A stretch of 64,000 nt of DNA from Acetobacter fallax (lineage in GTDB: Bacteria > Pseudomonadota > Alphaproteobacteria > Acetobacterales > Acetobacteraceae), in assembly GCF_011516735.1 (NCBI RefSeq), contig NZ_WOSX01000001.1, forward strand, positions 62,001-126,000, read 5' to 3'. Below the pieces are notes generated by a model, which did no database searches, was not told the DNA's origin, and worked only from the letters and a program-made list of their open reading frames with translations. Each line of letters begins with the position of its first letter. Position 1 is the stretch's first letter. A program made the position numbers and the translations under genes. Shown here in pieces: positions 43,420 to 53,112 of this stretch.

Positions 43420-45051
43420 TCATGCGCCGTGTTTCTTTTGCGCAACCATCGCACGAAGACGCGTTCCGACACGATCGACCACAGACACCCAGTCGCGGGG
43501 GCGCTCCTGACGAATGATCGTGAGGTCAGGATACCAGATGGAATCCTCACGTCCCGTCAGCCATCGCCAGCAATTGTCAAAGCGATCCATCAGCAGCACG
43601 GGCAGTCCCAGCGCGCCGGCAAGATGAACGACTGATGTATCCACGGAGACCAGCACGTCCAGCCCCATCATCAGTGCCGCCGTATCATCCATGGAATGAA
43701 GCTGATCTGTCGGGTCATACAGACGCATTCCTTCCGGCGGATTCAGTATTTGTCCTGCGTAGGGGCCTTTTTGCAGACTGATCAGGTTCAGGCCCGGAAT
43801 TCGACCCAGAGGCGCCATTGCCGCAAGTGACGCCGACCTTCGCCGGTCAACCATATGGGCGGGAGTCTGTGTCGGACGAGGCGAACCACCCCAGACAAGA
43901 CCGACATTCAGCTTGCCATTTTTCGGCAGAAAACGGCCTGCTGTTTTTATCTTTTGTGGGTCTGCGTGGAGATATGGCACCGGATCGCCAATGGCGTCCG
44001 GCGTACCAACAAAGACGCGAGGCAGGCTGATGAACGGACAGTGCCAGTCGAAAGCCGGTGTCTGACCACCCACCTGAACGACGGAGACGTAATCGAGCCG
44101 GCGGCAAAGATCGCCAAGTTCTTCCGGCACCCAGAGATGAAGGAGCGCTCCGCGCCGGGCAAGAGGCGCGAGATAACGGAGATACATGAGTGTGTCTCCC
44201 AGCCCCTCTTCCTGCGTGATCAGAATACGCTTGCCGCTTATATCCAGTCCTTCGGTAAGGGAGGGCATGAGAGTCGCGCGCGGGAGTTCACTATGCCCCG
44301 GCAACTTTAGCCGCCATTCATGCTCCGGCCATCCCTGGGCGAAACGTCCGGCCTTCAGAAGAGCAACCGAATAATTCAGTCGGATCTGCGCATCATCAGG
44401 TCGTTCCTGAATAGCGGTTCGATAAAGATCGATGGCTTCATCCGACTGGCTCTGAGCGGAATAAATACATGCCAGATTGGATATCGCACTCGGATTACCT
44501 GGCGTCAGTGTCAGCACTTTATTGAAGATTTCAATCGCCGCTTCGATGTCGCCCCGTTCAACGAGTGCGATGGCCATAAGATTCATTGCGTAAGGCGCAA
44601 CCGGCCTGATCTGCAGGCTTTTTTCCAGAACACCGATGGCCTTATCGAACTGCCCCATCTGTGACAGAACATCGCCCAGTGCATCGTAAATTCTGGTATC
44701 ATGAGGCGATATGCGGATCATGATGCGAAGAGCGCGTTCCGCATCTGCACGCCGGTCGAACCGCGCGAACATGTCAGCGAGATCCTGCCCGGGATGCTTA
44801 TTGCCTGGATTAGCGATACCCGAAGCAACAAGCAGTTCAGCGGCTTTCTCAAACCGTCCCGTGCCGGCGCAGGCGAAACCATACAGAAGATCTGCCCGGC
44901 TATCGCCCAGACCTGAAAAGGACTCCAGCGCCTGGCAAGGCGCGTCAAACCGGCCTTCGTGAATTTCCACGTAGGCACGTCGCAGAAGATTATCATCGGC
45001 TCTGACAACCTGCCCCGTCTTTACCTGAGACAGAGCAGGAGACGTGTTCAT
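43420..45051 (-). CDS. TPR-repeat protein with GT9/OGT-like glycosyltransferase domain
   Basis: A 543-residue cytoplasmic protein. The N-terminal half (about 30-230) holds tetratricopeptide repeats (KHPGQDLADMFARFDRRADA, YDALGDVLSQMGQFDKAIGV, SNLACIYSAQSQSDEAIDLY). The C-terminal half resembles heptosyl/OGT-type transferases: ILITQEEGLGDTLMYLRYLA, KLNVGLVWGGSPRPTQT, VLVSVDTSVVHLAGALGLPV, then RWLTGREDSIWYPDLTII. Such proteins often glycosylate flagellin or surface proteins. The flagellar genes 12 kb away make this possible but not shown. It lies just after carD on the same strand with a small gap. Confidence 0.87.
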   Translation of the reverse strand: MNTSPALSQVKTGQVVRADDNLLRRAYVEIHEGRFDAPCQALESFSGLGDSRADLLYGFACAGTGRFEKAAELLVASGIANPGNKHPGQDLADMFARFDRRADAERALRIMIRISPHDTRIYDALGDVLSQMGQFDKAIGVLEKSLQIRPVAPYAMNLMAIALVERGDIEAAIEIFNKVLTLTPGNPSAISNLACIYSAQSQSDEAIDLYRTAIQERPDDAQIRLNYSVALLKAGRFAQGWPEHEWRLKLPGHSELPRATLMPSLTEGLDISGKRILITQEEGLGDTLMYLRYLAPLARRGALLHLWVPEELGDLCRRLDYVSVVQVGGQTPAFDWHCPFISLPRVFVGTPDAIGDPVPYLHADPQKIKTAGRFLPKNGKLNVGLVWGGSPRPTQTPAHMVDRRRSASLAAMAPLGRIPGLNLISLQKGPYAGQILNPPEGMRLYDPTDQLHSMDDTAALMMGLDVLVSVDTSVVHLAGALGLPVLLMDRFDNCWRWLTGREDSIWYPDLTIIRQERPRDWVSVVDRVGTRLRAMVAQKKHGA

Positions 45052-45068
45052 TTCCGGAAATCCTGTAA

Positions 45069-45659
45069 TCAGGCTGCTTTCATCACAGCAGTCAGCGACT
45101 GCAGCACATCGGAAGGCTCTTTCTTTTCGAGAACAGCGACTTCCGCCACAAAGCGTTCCTGAGCAGCTTCGAACAGCTTACGCTCAGAGAAGCTGCCATC
45201 CAGGCTGTCAACATTACGACGCAGATCACGCAGAACCTCGGCGATCTGCACCAGATCTCCCGAATTGATTTTTTCCTGATACGCGACGGCGCGACGGGCC
45301 CACATACCTTTACTGACGTGCGGCTTGCCTTTGATGATGGCCATTGCCTTGTCAACAATTTCTCGGGACACGATCTTGCGAAGCCCTGCTTTGCGGGCTT
45401 TCGCGAGCGGGATACGAAGCGTCATCTGATTTCCGGGGAAGGAAATCTGGATGACTTCCAGCTTCGTGCCCGCGATTTCATCAATGCCGATACGGTCAAC
45501 GCGACCGACGCCATGAGCGGCATAAACGATAGAATCACCTTCCTGGAAGGGATCCTCATCTTTGACTTTAGTCTTCGCCTGTGCGGCCGTCGTTGCGGCT
45601 GCTGTGCGTGCCATGGCGTCTGTGACGCCGCCCTTCGGTGGAGATCTGAATGTGCTCAT
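45069..45659 (-). CDS. carD: CarD-family RNA polymerase-binding transcription regulator
   Basis: A 196-residue regulator that binds the RNA polymerase beta subunit and stabilises open complexes. The N-terminal RNAP-interaction domain is DPFQEGDSIVYAAHGVGRVD plus KLEVIQISFPGNQMTLRIPL. The helical C-terminal domain carries GKPHVSKGMWARRAVAYQEK and the family ending with FEAAQERFVAEVAVLEKKEP. The ATG at 45659 (TFRSPPKGG) is chosen. An open frame reaches 45776 but its extra part lacks similarity. An AT-rich spacer separates it from the porin gene downstream in coordinates. Confidence 0.92.
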   Translation of the reverse strand: MSTFRSPPKGGVTDAMARTAAATTAAQAKTKVKDEDPFQEGDSIVYAAHGVGRVDRIGIDEIAGTKLEVIQISFPGNQMTLRIPLAKARKAGLRKIVSREIVDKAMAIIKGKPHVSKGMWARRAVAYQEKINSGDLVQIAEVLRDLRRNVDSLDGSFSERKLFEAAQERFVAEVAVLEKKEPSDVLQSLTAVMKAA

Positions 45660-45861
45660 AGCGCCTGTCTTTAACACAAAAACACGCTCATGTCTCGGGG
45701 GCCATGTCAAACACCATGAAGGGCGGATGACCTGTAACCGCTGATGGCATCCGGATATACCAGAACGGAAAGGCATAATGGCATCGGATTACCCCATGAA
45801 CATTACGCCAACGTTCAGAATTACGAAACGTTCCCGAAATTTTTACTTTCAGGTGCCTCTG

Positions 45862-47592
45862 TCAGAAGAAAAGTACCGCACCGCCGGATGCTGAATTGTC
45901 TTTAGCCTTGTTGCCATTATGCGCTGATGATTCCGTGTGCGCATATTCGCCGACAAGCTGGAGCCAGTCTGTAATTTTGTAAAATAACGCGCCAACTTCA
46001 GACTCATTGCGCTTCACGAGATCAGGATCGAGTTCCATCGGTCCCTGGTAGAGGTTACTGACACCGTAGCTGCCCACCAGCCTGAGTCTCTTCGTGACTG
46101 AATAAGCGCCCTGAACGTAGAATCCTTCTGAGTCACGTTTCCGACCATCCGCGGCAATGCCGTCAAAAAACAGTCCTGTCGTACCCAGACCGCTGCCGCG
46201 ATAGTAGTACGCTACGCCCTCAAAACCTTTATACGACAGCTTCGTGCCTATTTCGCCGGCTTCAACCGTTGCTCCTCGGCCGGTGGACTGTGCCAGGATA
46301 CTGGACGTCAGACGCTGCTGATGTTGCGCGAGGAATCCGGCCCAGATCCGTCCCTTGAGATCACCGGCGGTGAAGTCATACGAGAACTTGCCCTGAACCA
46401 TGGGCGAACTGTGATACGTGGATGTGGCGGACGAGCCGTCACCTGCAAAATTGAATTCATCCAGCGGCTGAAAAATACCGACTGAACCCTGCAGGCCATG
46501 CCAGACAGGGGAAGCGTAAGAGATTTGCGGTATCCAGTCCGCATACACATAACCGACACCGATGCGGCCGAGCGATGTATTGCCAGGTGCCGCATTGCTG
46601 CCTGTGGAACCAACGCTGAGCAGCGTGGCGTCGAACAGGATCGCATCCGATCCGAACAGGGCGATGTCGCGTCCGACCTTGAACGTGCCCCATTTTTTGT
46701 TGCCGGCCGTGATGTAAATCTGACGAAAATCGAGGCCGGCTGTTCCGAGACCAACCGGACTGCCGCCCGTATTGGCGTTGAATGCACCGTTTGTGGCGTT
46801 ATCGATACCCGGATACATGCCGAACACAGCCGCCAGATCAATCCCCTCCTGCGTGGTCGTGATCTTGGTGATCAGACCGGCGGGGAGAAGGCCGTTACGG
46901 ACAGCGGAGGCATCGAATTTGTTGCCGCCCGCGCCTGTCGAGACGCCACCGGCGACCGTCTGCCCGGTTGAAGGGCTGTTATAGGTATAAAATCCGTTCA
47001 CGAAGCCGGAGAGGTTGATGGCGATCTCTCCCGCCTGAAAGGTCAGACCTTTGCCTGGAACGTATTTCGCAACATGAACAAGACCAGGATCATGTACAGC
47101 CTGCTGCGCCGCGAGCATCGAATCGTGCGCCGACCGGGCACTGGCAGCGGCATTGTTCGCTGCATCCCGCGCATCAACAAAAACCGGGGTAACGTCCGGG
47201 GACGCATCATGTGTCCTGGCATGACGCATATCGGCAGCATAACGGGTGCCTGTACCGCTTTCGCTGGTTCCGCGCGCGCCTCTGGCTGATCGGGCCGGCC
47301 CGTCATCATCACGGTCCAGAGACGGATGCGAATGATGCAGATGTTTCGTGAGAAGGGTGCCGTATTCCCCTTTGGTCAGACTTCCCTTGGCGCGAAGAAT
47401 ATCAAGCAGATCGGTGTAATCATCGGCTCTGGCGGCCTGCGAACATGTCATAGCGGAGAGACCGGCCAGAACCGTTGCTGTCAGCAGTGCACCTCCGAAA
47501 CAGCTCCTGCCATTCCGGAGCAAAAAGACGGATTTCCCACGCCGTGATCGATTCTGTTTGTGCGTTCCGGAAGACGGCGCTGCCTCAATCAC
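45862..47592 (-). CDS. Outer-membrane beta-barrel porin
   Basis: A 576-residue outer-membrane porin of the type abundant in acetic acid bacteria. A long basic leader precedes the signal segment GGALLTATVLAGLSAMTCSQ and cleavage near ARA. An SLH-like helix follows (DDYTDLLDILRAKGSLTKGE), then a polar linker and a beta-barrel with alternating residues and FKVGRDIALFGSDAILFDAT. It ends in an aromatic Phe (GGAVLFF), as required for BAM insertion. The start is GTG at 47592. The channel selectivity is unknown, though phosphate-selective porin O is the nearest named family. Confidence 0.82.
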   Translation of the reverse strand: MIEAAPSSGTHKQNRSRRGKSVFLLRNGRSCFGGALLTATVLAGLSAMTCSQAARADDYTDLLDILRAKGSLTKGEYGTLLTKHLHHSHPSLDRDDDGPARSARGARGTSESGTGTRYAADMRHARTHDASPDVTPVFVDARDAANNAAASARSAHDSMLAAQQAVHDPGLVHVAKYVPGKGLTFQAGEIAINLSGFVNGFYTYNSPSTGQTVAGGVSTGAGGNKFDASAVRNGLLPAGLITKITTTQEGIDLAAVFGMYPGIDNATNGAFNANTGGSPVGLGTAGLDFRQIYITAGNKKWGTFKVGRDIALFGSDAILFDATLLSVGSTGSNAAPGNTSLGRIGVGYVYADWIPQISYASPVWHGLQGSVGIFQPLDEFNFAGDGSSATSTYHSSPMVQGKFSYDFTAGDLKGRIWAGFLAQHQQRLTSSILAQSTGRGATVEAGEIGTKLSYKGFEGVAYYYRGSGLGTTGLFFDGIAADGRKRDSEGFYVQGAYSVTKRLRLVGSYGVSNLYQGPMELDPDLVKRNESEVGALFYKITDWLQLVGEYAHTESSAHNGNKAKDNSASGGAVLFF

Positions 47593-47783
47593 GATAACCT
47601 GGTCCTTCAGCTACAGCGTCCTGTCTCTGCTGCATGGCGGACTAAATGTCATCGACACAACAGATCTTACCGGGACACCCAGCAAACAAACGTCATAAAG
47701 GATCAAATTCTGACAGAATGGTAACGTGGTCAACATTCCGCGTGGCAGTTGAACATCTTGTGATCCGTAGTGCGACTTTTACG

Positions 47784-48659
47784 TCACGGCTGGATCCCGT
47801 TTTCTATCCTGACGGGCGGGCCGGGCTGCTCACCAATGGACTGCAGCAGGTCGGTTTCGATCGTGCGCGCCATGGATGCCATAGGAAGAGCGTGTGGAGA
47901 ATTGCTGAACGGTTCCTGGAGGTCTGCGCCTGTCTTATCGAGTACGATGAAAAGCAATCCGACAAGGGACGACCCGAGAGGTGTGACCCACCCGAGCGTC
48001 TGCACAGTCGAGATTGGCAGGACAATACAGAAAAGGTTGGCCAGCGCACGTGGCACTACGGAATACTGGATCGGCAGCGGCGTTTTCCGGATGCGTTCCA
48101 GGCCTCCCTGGGCATTGGCAAGATCTGAGAGCATTCGATCGATCTGTCCATGCAGGGCACCGTCGATCCCGAGCCGGGTCGCTTCTTCGGTCACACCGAT
48201 ACCGAGTTGCACAAGAATGCCATTCGGCTGATTGGTCCATCCTTTAATCCGTGCGGCCATTTCCGGTGCGAGCAGTCGATTCACATCGTCTGAGCCGTCG
48301 ACCTCACCCAGAGCCGAGCGCAAGGCGTGCGGATAAGCGGCCATGGCACGCACCAGATCACGACGGCCGCCGAGAATTGAAACGACCTGCCTGCCAAAGG
48401 AGCGCGAATCATTGGTCACGGCGCCCCATAGTGTCCGTCCCTCCCACCAGCGTGCGTAGGCGCTGTTGTTACGGACCCCCATGAACAGCGCCAGAGCCGA
48501 ACCGATAAGGGAAATGGGGAGGGTCGGGATCTCCATCCATTCCTGGTGAAAGAGCTGGTAGAGCATCACGACCACGAAATCCCACGCTCCCAGGAGAAGC
48601 AGGATACCGATGCTCTCGCGGAGCAATATAGTCAGGCCGATCCGTTTATTAACGATCAT
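47784..48659 (-). CDS. Bestrophin-family ion channel (UPF0187/YneE-like)
   Basis: A 291-residue inner-membrane protein of the bacterial bestrophin family. ISLIGSALALFMGVRNNSAY, YARWWEGRTLWGAVTNDSRS and the C-terminal PLGSSLVGLLFIVLDKTGAD, followed by LQEPFSNSPHALPM, are characteristic. Four main hydrophobic segments are present. Family members form pentameric channels for cations or anions. Here ion choice cannot be told. It is transcribed away from fghA and toward the porin promoter region. Confidence 0.9.
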   Translation of the reverse strand: MIVNKRIGLTILLRESIGILLLLGAWDFVVVMLYQLFHQEWMEIPTLPISLIGSALALFMGVRNNSAYARWWEGRTLWGAVTNDSRSFGRQVVSILGGRRDLVRAMAAYPHALRSALGEVDGSDDVNRLLAPEMAARIKGWTNQPNGILVQLGIGVTEEATRLGIDGALHGQIDRMLSDLANAQGGLERIRKTPLPIQYSVVPRALANLFCIVLPISTVQTLGWVTPLGSSLVGLLFIVLDKTGADLQEPFSNSPHALPMASMARTIETDLLQSIGEQPGPPVRIENGIQP

Positions 48660-48968
48660 CCTGCAATGCCATCCTTTACCTTTCGGAGCTGATGACGGAT
48701 TTTATGCCGGTCAGCTTCAATGCGTTCGTTTCGTCAGACATTTTTGTTGGCATAGCTTCGCCGCCCCGACAACGCCACTCAGGGGCGGATGATGGTCCCG
48801 ACTATTGTTTGTCATGATGCAGACATGCCAGCGTAAAGCGTGACAGCGCCTGACAATTCGGGCTGAACGGCATCATCCGGAAACCGGAGACGGGTGCATC
48901 ACGTGTCACATCGGACTAAGATGTCCATGATCGCGAATGCCCGGGATCGGAAACGAAGGAACTCTGTC
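48660..48968. other. Divergent intergenic region
   Basis: 309 bases between divergent bestrophin and S-formylglutathione hydrolase genes. It contains a 7-bp inverted repeat CCGCCCC / GGGGCGG (48761-48767 / 48782-48788, 14-base loop). No clear promoter boxes or small gene were recognised. Confidence 0.45.
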
Positions 48969-49817
48969 ATGGCCCTTACGACACATTCCGAACATATCTG
49001 TGACGGCGGGCAGATCGGATTTTACAGCCATCAGTCCGAAGAACTTGATCTCGTCGCCAGCTTTGGCGCCTTCATTCCACAGGAAGCCACGCGAGAGAAA
49101 CCCGTTCCGGTCATTCATGTGCTGGCGGGGCTTACATGCAACCATGAGACATTTCTAACCAAGTCGGGCATTGTGCGGTTCGCCGCACAACATGGCATGG
49201 CGCTCATCGCAACTGACACGTCACCACGTGGCTCGAACACTCCGGGCGAGGCGGAAAGCTGGGATATTGGTGTCGGCGCCGGATTTTATCTTGATGCAAC
49301 ACAGGCCCCCTGGCGCGCTCATTATCGGATGGGGAGTTATCTTGACCGGGAATTACCCGCAGTGACCGAGGCTGTTTTTCCGATCGATGGAACGCGGCGT
49401 GGCATCATGGGACACTCGATGGGCGGTCACGGCGCGCTCGTCCACGCCCTGAGCCGGCCCGACCTGTGGAAATCGGTATCAGCCTTTGCACCGATTGTAC
49501 ATCCGGCTGTTGTTCCATGGGGTGAAAAAGCCTTCACGACTTACCTGGGACCGGACCAGACAGGGTGGGCGGATCACGACGCGACACTACTGCTCACAGC
49601 AGGTCATACGCATCCGACGACGATCCTGATCGATCAGGGCAACGCTGATCAGTTTCTGGAGAAACAACTGCAACCGTGGCACATTGAAGGAGCGGCGAAG
49701 GCGGCCGGACAAAAGCTCGAACTGCGTCGCCATGCCGGATATGACCACTCTTACTGGTTCATTCAGAGCTTCGCTGAGGATCATCTGAAGCACCATGCAG
49801 CCATCCTGAAAGGGTAA
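48969..49817 (+). CDS. fghA: S-formylglutathione hydrolase
   Basis: The second enzyme of glutathione-dependent formaldehyde detoxification. It hydrolyses S-formylglutathione to formate and glutathione. The alpha/beta-hydrolase nucleophile is in IMGHSMGGHGALVHAL. VLAGLTCNHETFLTKSG, IATDTSPRG and the late His in HAGYDHSYWFIQSF complete the esterase D pattern. The ATG at 48969 has AAGGAA 9 bases before it. The longer open frame from 48894 is unsupported. The usual partner, class III alcohol dehydrogenase (adhC/frmA), is not in the window. Confidence 0.94.
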   Translation: MALTTHSEHICDGGQIGFYSHQSEELDLVASFGAFIPQEATREKPVPVIHVLAGLTCNHETFLTKSGIVRFAAQHGMALIATDTSPRGSNTPGEAESWDIGVGAGFYLDATQAPWRAHYRMGSYLDRELPAVTEAVFPIDGTRRGIMGHSMGGHGALVHALSRPDLWKSVSAFAPIVHPAVVPWGEKAFTTYLGPDQTGWADHDATLLLTAGHTHPTTILIDQGNADQFLEKQLQPWHIEGAAKAAGQKLELRRHAGYDHSYWFIQSFAEDHLKHHAAILKG

Positions 49818-49831
49818 CGCATGGCACGGGG

Positions 49832-50548
49832 TTACGCTGGATTTTTCTGATGGATGTGAAGCATCTCGGCTGCGAGTTGCGCCGTGATGCGCGCGGGAAG
49901 ATCGTCCGGTTCGGCGACAATCGCTTCGGGAGCGGCATCTTCGAGTTCGCCCTTGCCGCTGTAGCCCCAGCGGACACCGAGGGCGCGGATATTGTTGGCG
50001 TGCGCACCGGAGATATCAAAGCGGCGATCTCCGATCATGATGGCACGGTGATTGTCGATTTCATGGTCACGCAGGACTGCGGCGATGAGTTCCGGTTTTT
50101 CCGCACCGCTGTCATCGGGCCGGGCACCGTAGACTTCAGTAAAGTACCCGAGCAGGTCGTTCTGGTTAAGGATGGCGCGGGCGAGAGCCGCGGGTTTTGA
50201 AGTGGCGATGAACAGGCGCGCGCCAGTGCCGCAGACTGTTTTGATAACCTCGCGCATACCGGCGAAGACGGGGGTGCGTTTCATGCCGCTGGCTTCGTAA
50301 TTCCGGCGGTAGAACTCCATAGCCTCATCGCAACGTGTATCGTTGTAATGCAGAAGGATTTCACCAATGAGATCACGGAGCGGAGGGCCGACGACCCAGT
50401 TGAGATCGTGATCCAGGTCTGGTTTGTGGCCAAGATCTCTCAGGGTACTGTGGATGCTGTCGATGATGCCGGTCCGCGAGTCCACTATGGTTCCGTCCAG
50501 ATCGAAGAGGATGGCTGATCCGGGAAGAGGATTATCGGAGAGAGTCAT
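49832..50548 (-). CDS. HAD-family hydrolase, phosphoglycolate phosphatase-like
   Basis: A 238-residue cytoplasmic haloacid-dehalogenase-superfamily phosphatase. Motif I ILFDLDGTIVDSRTG has the nucleophile Asp, motif II is FIATSKPAA, motif III Lys is in GAEKPELIAAVL, and motif IV is IMIGDRRFDISGA. The cap domain between motifs I and II is of the C1 helical type. Phosphoglycolate is the usual substrate of close relatives (Gph), but other small phosphates are possible. It converges with fghA, with only 14 bases between stops. Confidence 0.88.
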   Translation of the reverse strand: MTLSDNPLPGSAILFDLDGTIVDSRTGIIDSIHSTLRDLGHKPDLDHDLNWVVGPPLRDLIGEILLHYNDTRCDEAMEFYRRNYEASGMKRTPVFAGMREVIKTVCGTGARLFIATSKPAALARAILNQNDLLGYFTEVYGARPDDSGAEKPELIAAVLRDHEIDNHRAIMIGDRRFDISGAHANNIRALGVRWGYSGKGELEDAAPEAIVAEPDDLPARITAQLAAEMLHIHQKNPA

Positions 50549-50715
50549 GACAGGGCATTATTCCATCAGTGGTCAGCCCAGCATATCGCGGGTTTCCATT
50601 ATTGGCGATTCAGGGGCGAAGGGACGCGAAGACCATATGCCTGACGACCTGTTTCCGGGGTAGCCGGACTCTGTTTCAAATGGCAGGCTTTGTTTGGTCA
50701 CAAAGGAGGCATTTG

Positions 50716-51102
50716 ATGTTCAGTCATATCATGCTTGGTAGTAATGATATTGAGCGGTCCAAAAAGTTTTACGATGCGATTTTTGAATCGATTAGTATAC
50801 CGCCGTCTGAGGTAAACGCGAAAGGCCGACTGGTTTACGCTCATCACAAGGAGCGTCTTGTGATTGGAAAGCCGATTAACGGAAAACTGGCAACGCCTGC
50901 AAATGGCGGAACGATCGGGTTTGCGGTGGATAGCGCTGAGCACGTCGAGGCCTGGCACCGGGCCGGTGTGGCAAATGGTGGTGAAGCCGTTGAAGATCCG
51001 CCTGGGATTCGGAAAACAGCGACCGGGGATCTTTACCTGGCGTATCTGCGGGATCCTGACGGGAACAAGCTTTGCGCGATGTACCCGATGCCGGTTGGGT
51101 GA
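50716..51102 (+). CDS. VOC-family (glyoxalase/bleomycin-resistance fold) protein
   Basis: A single-domain vicinal-oxygen-chelate protein of 128 residues. The motifs are HIMLGSNDIERSKKFYDAIF at the start, and GTIGFAVDSAEHVEAWHRAG and YLAYLRDPDGNKLCAMYPM in the second half. A strong AAAGGAGG site precedes the ATG at 50716. It is close to the many predicted lactoylglutathione-lyase-like proteins, but metal ligands cannot be assigned confidently. A terminator follows directly. Confidence 0.87.
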   Translation: MFSHIMLGSNDIERSKKFYDAIFESISIPPSEVNAKGRLVYAHHKERLVIGKPINGKLATPANGGTIGFAVDSAEHVEAWHRAGVANGGEAVEDPPGIRKTATGDLYLAYLRDPDGNKLCAMYPMPVG

Positions 51103-51111
51103 TGTCCGCAA

Positions 51112-51154
51112 CAGGAGGCGTGGTTTCTGACCACGTGCTCCTGACCGGGTTTTT
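51112..51154 (+). terminator. Intrinsic terminator after the VOC gene
   Basis: Arms CAGGAG-G-CGTGGT (51112-51124) and ACCACG-TG-CTCCTG (51130-51143) with loop TTCTG, then ACCGGG and TTTTT (51150-51154). Pairing is nearly perfect, and it stands about 10 bases after the stop. Confidence 0.65.
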
Positions 51155-51361
51155 GATTCTGTGTGCAGACATGGCAGGCAGTTCCATTACGAACCAACAA
51201 GGTTTGCTATGTGAATAGTTTTCGGATGTCAGTGTCTCACCTGGAATGCACGTGGATAATAAGTTTGAGTGATATCAGTCTTCTGTGATTCAACATCTGC
51301 TGAACTCACTCAATGCATATTCGGTCAGCCCCTCAGAGCCTGCTTCGAAAGTTATTCAGCA

Positions 51362-51695
51362 CTAACGATACCTTGCGGTTCTGCGGGTGAGCATGCGGAT
51401 CGAGGCTGTCAAACTCCGGGCGGCGGACGAGGCAGTGGATTTTTCCCAATCTCTGGCGAGCCGTCCGCAGCGACCGGGCCATGCGAAGTTTCGTTCGACA
51501 ATCTATCGGCCAGGCAAAACCTCGAACCCCTGATGATCGCGATGGCCCATTCGCTCATGCCGACGAGGGCAGAGCGCAATGTGTCGCCTGCGTAGCCACC
51601 ATCGGCAAAGATATGCCGAAACCACGGGAGGCGCCTGCGTATCGCTGCCAGCACATCGACAGCCCGTCACGATCCTGAATGTCCGCGGCATGGAC
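51362..51695 (-). pseudogene. Remnant of an IS5-family transposase, frameshifted
   Basis: The C-terminal part of a DDE transposase in pieces. Reading leftward, VHAADIQDRDG is encoded near 51690-51660. A change of frame then gives LAAIRRRLPWFRHIFADGGY AG (around 51650-51590). A further change gives VERNFAWPGRCGRLARDWEK, ending at the stop 51362-51364. FADGGYAG and the late VER-FAW motif with its Glu are typical of IS5/IS1031-type transposases. The N-terminal two thirds is absent. GAGCCTGCTTCGAAAGTT at about 51336 may be the surviving terminal inverted repeat. The element is dead. It flanks the methyltransferase-vsr pair. Confidence 0.8.
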
Positions 51696-51862
51696 ACGGA
51701 AGAAGATCAGGCAGGAGCGCCCGGTTCACTCGTCGGAAAAATGTCTCACACGCTTTGAAACCAACAGACGTGCTTGTTCCGGGGGCCTTAAAGGGGTTGG
51801 TGTAAGACCTTGTATTTCTGGGTGGTGCGCGACACCATGTCACAAAATGGCCCGGAGATAGG

Positions 51863-53110
51863 ATGCTGGACAACGAGTTTTCCAGGCTGCTGGCGCAGAC
51901 GGGGCTGACTGTGAATGAGGCAGCCGAGGCTCTGGGATGTAGCTTGCGGCAGATTTATCGCTGGGATCATGGGAGCTCTGTGCCCCGGGAAACGGTTCTC
52001 CGGATGTTGCGGTCACTGGCTGAAAACCGGCTGAGTCAGAAAGTATCCACGCAATTTACGTTCATTGATCTTTTTGCCGGCATTGGCGGATTGCGTCGGG
52101 GCTTCGATGCGGTCGGGGGGCGTTGCGTCTTTACATCAGAATGGAACAAATTTTCACAACAGACCTACGTGGCAAATTTCCCGGACAACCGATCGATTGA
52201 AGGCGATATTACGCAGGTTGAGACAACAAATATTCCCGATCATGACGTTCTGGTGGCGGGTTTTCCATGCCAGCCGTTTTCTATTGCCGGGGTTTCAAAG
52301 AAGAACTCTTTGGGGCGTAGTCATGGTTTTGCCTGTGAGGCACAGGGTACGTTGTTCTTTGACGTTGCCCGCATTCTGAAAGACAAGAAGCCCGCAGCTT
52401 TTCTTCTGGAGAACGTGAAGAACCTGCAAAGCCATGATCATGGAAGAACTTTTGAGGTTATTCTTCGTACACTGAGGGACGAGCTGGGTTATCGCGTCTG
52501 GCATCGGGTGATCGATGCGAAGCATTGTCTGCCACAGCATCGCGAGCGTATTGCGATTGTTGGTTTTCGTGAGGATGTACCGTTCTCCTGGGATGATTTG
52601 CTATTGCCGGAGAAAGGATTGTTTCGACTTCGGGATATTTTGCATCCGGAAGACGGCTCTGAATCGGTCGAAGAGCCCTACACGATAGCACCCGGCGGGA
52701 TGGTGAACCCGAAATATGTCCTGACCGATAAATTATGGGCTTATTTGAAAAACTATGCATCAAAACATAAGGCAGCCGGAAACGGGTTCGGATTTGGCCT
52801 GGTGGGACCGGATGATGTTACGCGGACGCTTTCGGCACGGTATTATAAAGATGGCTCTGAAATTCTTATTGACCGGGGAGCCGACAGAAATCCAAGACGT
52901 CTGACACCTCGGGAATGTGCCCGACTGATGGGATATCCCGATGATTTCCGGATTCCGGTTTCAGATACGCAAGCGTATAAACAGTTTGGAAATTCAGTAG
53001 CAGTGCCGGTTTTTGCAGAAGTCGCACGCGTGATGTTGCCTCATATTCTGGCACTCTTGCAAAAAGAGAAGTCATCACAGGCGACAGATGTGATAGCTGA
53101 GGTAATCTGA
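51863..53110 (+). CDS. dcm: DNA (cytosine-5) methyltransferase with N-terminal HTH domain
   Basis: A 415-residue C5 methyltransferase. Residues about 1-55 form an XRE/excisionase-like helix-turn-helix ([20 protein letters not shown]). The methyltransferase then starts with [20 protein letters not shown] (motif I, SAM binding). Motif IV has the catalytic Cys136 in [11 protein letters not shown], motif VI is [10 protein letters not shown], motif VIII is [11 protein letters not shown], and the end carries GNSVAVPVF. The recognition sequence cannot be predicted. GGAGATAGG precedes the ATG. Base composition is a little lower in G+C than the flanking operons. The extra HTH may allow self-regulation. 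Confidence 0.93.
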   Translation: MLDNEFSRLLAQTGLTVNEAAEALGCSLRQIYRWDHGSSVPRETVLRMLRSLAENRLSQKVSTQFTFIDLFAGIGGLRRGFDAVGGRCVFTSEWNKFSQQTYVANFPDNRSIEGDITQVETTNIPDHDVLVAGFPCQPFSIAGVSKKNSLGRSHGFACEAQGTLFFDVARILKDKKPAAFLLENVKNLQSHDHGRTFEVILRTLRDELGYRVWHRVIDAKHCLPQHRERIAIVGFREDVPFSWDDLLLPEKGLFRLRDILHPEDGSESVEEPYTIAPGGMVNPKYVLTDKLWAYLKNYASKHKAAGNGFGFGLVGPDDVTRTLSARYYKDGSEILIDRGADRNPRRLTPRECARLMGYPDDFRIPVSDTQAYKQFGNSVAVPVFAEVARVMLPHILALLQKEKSSQATDVIAEVI

Positions 53111-53112
53111 TT

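Noticed and set aside
47593..47783. A Pho box in front of the porin gene, which would support a phosphate-selective porin.
   Set aside because: Only one CTGTCA-like half-site is seen, with no second repeat at the right spacing.
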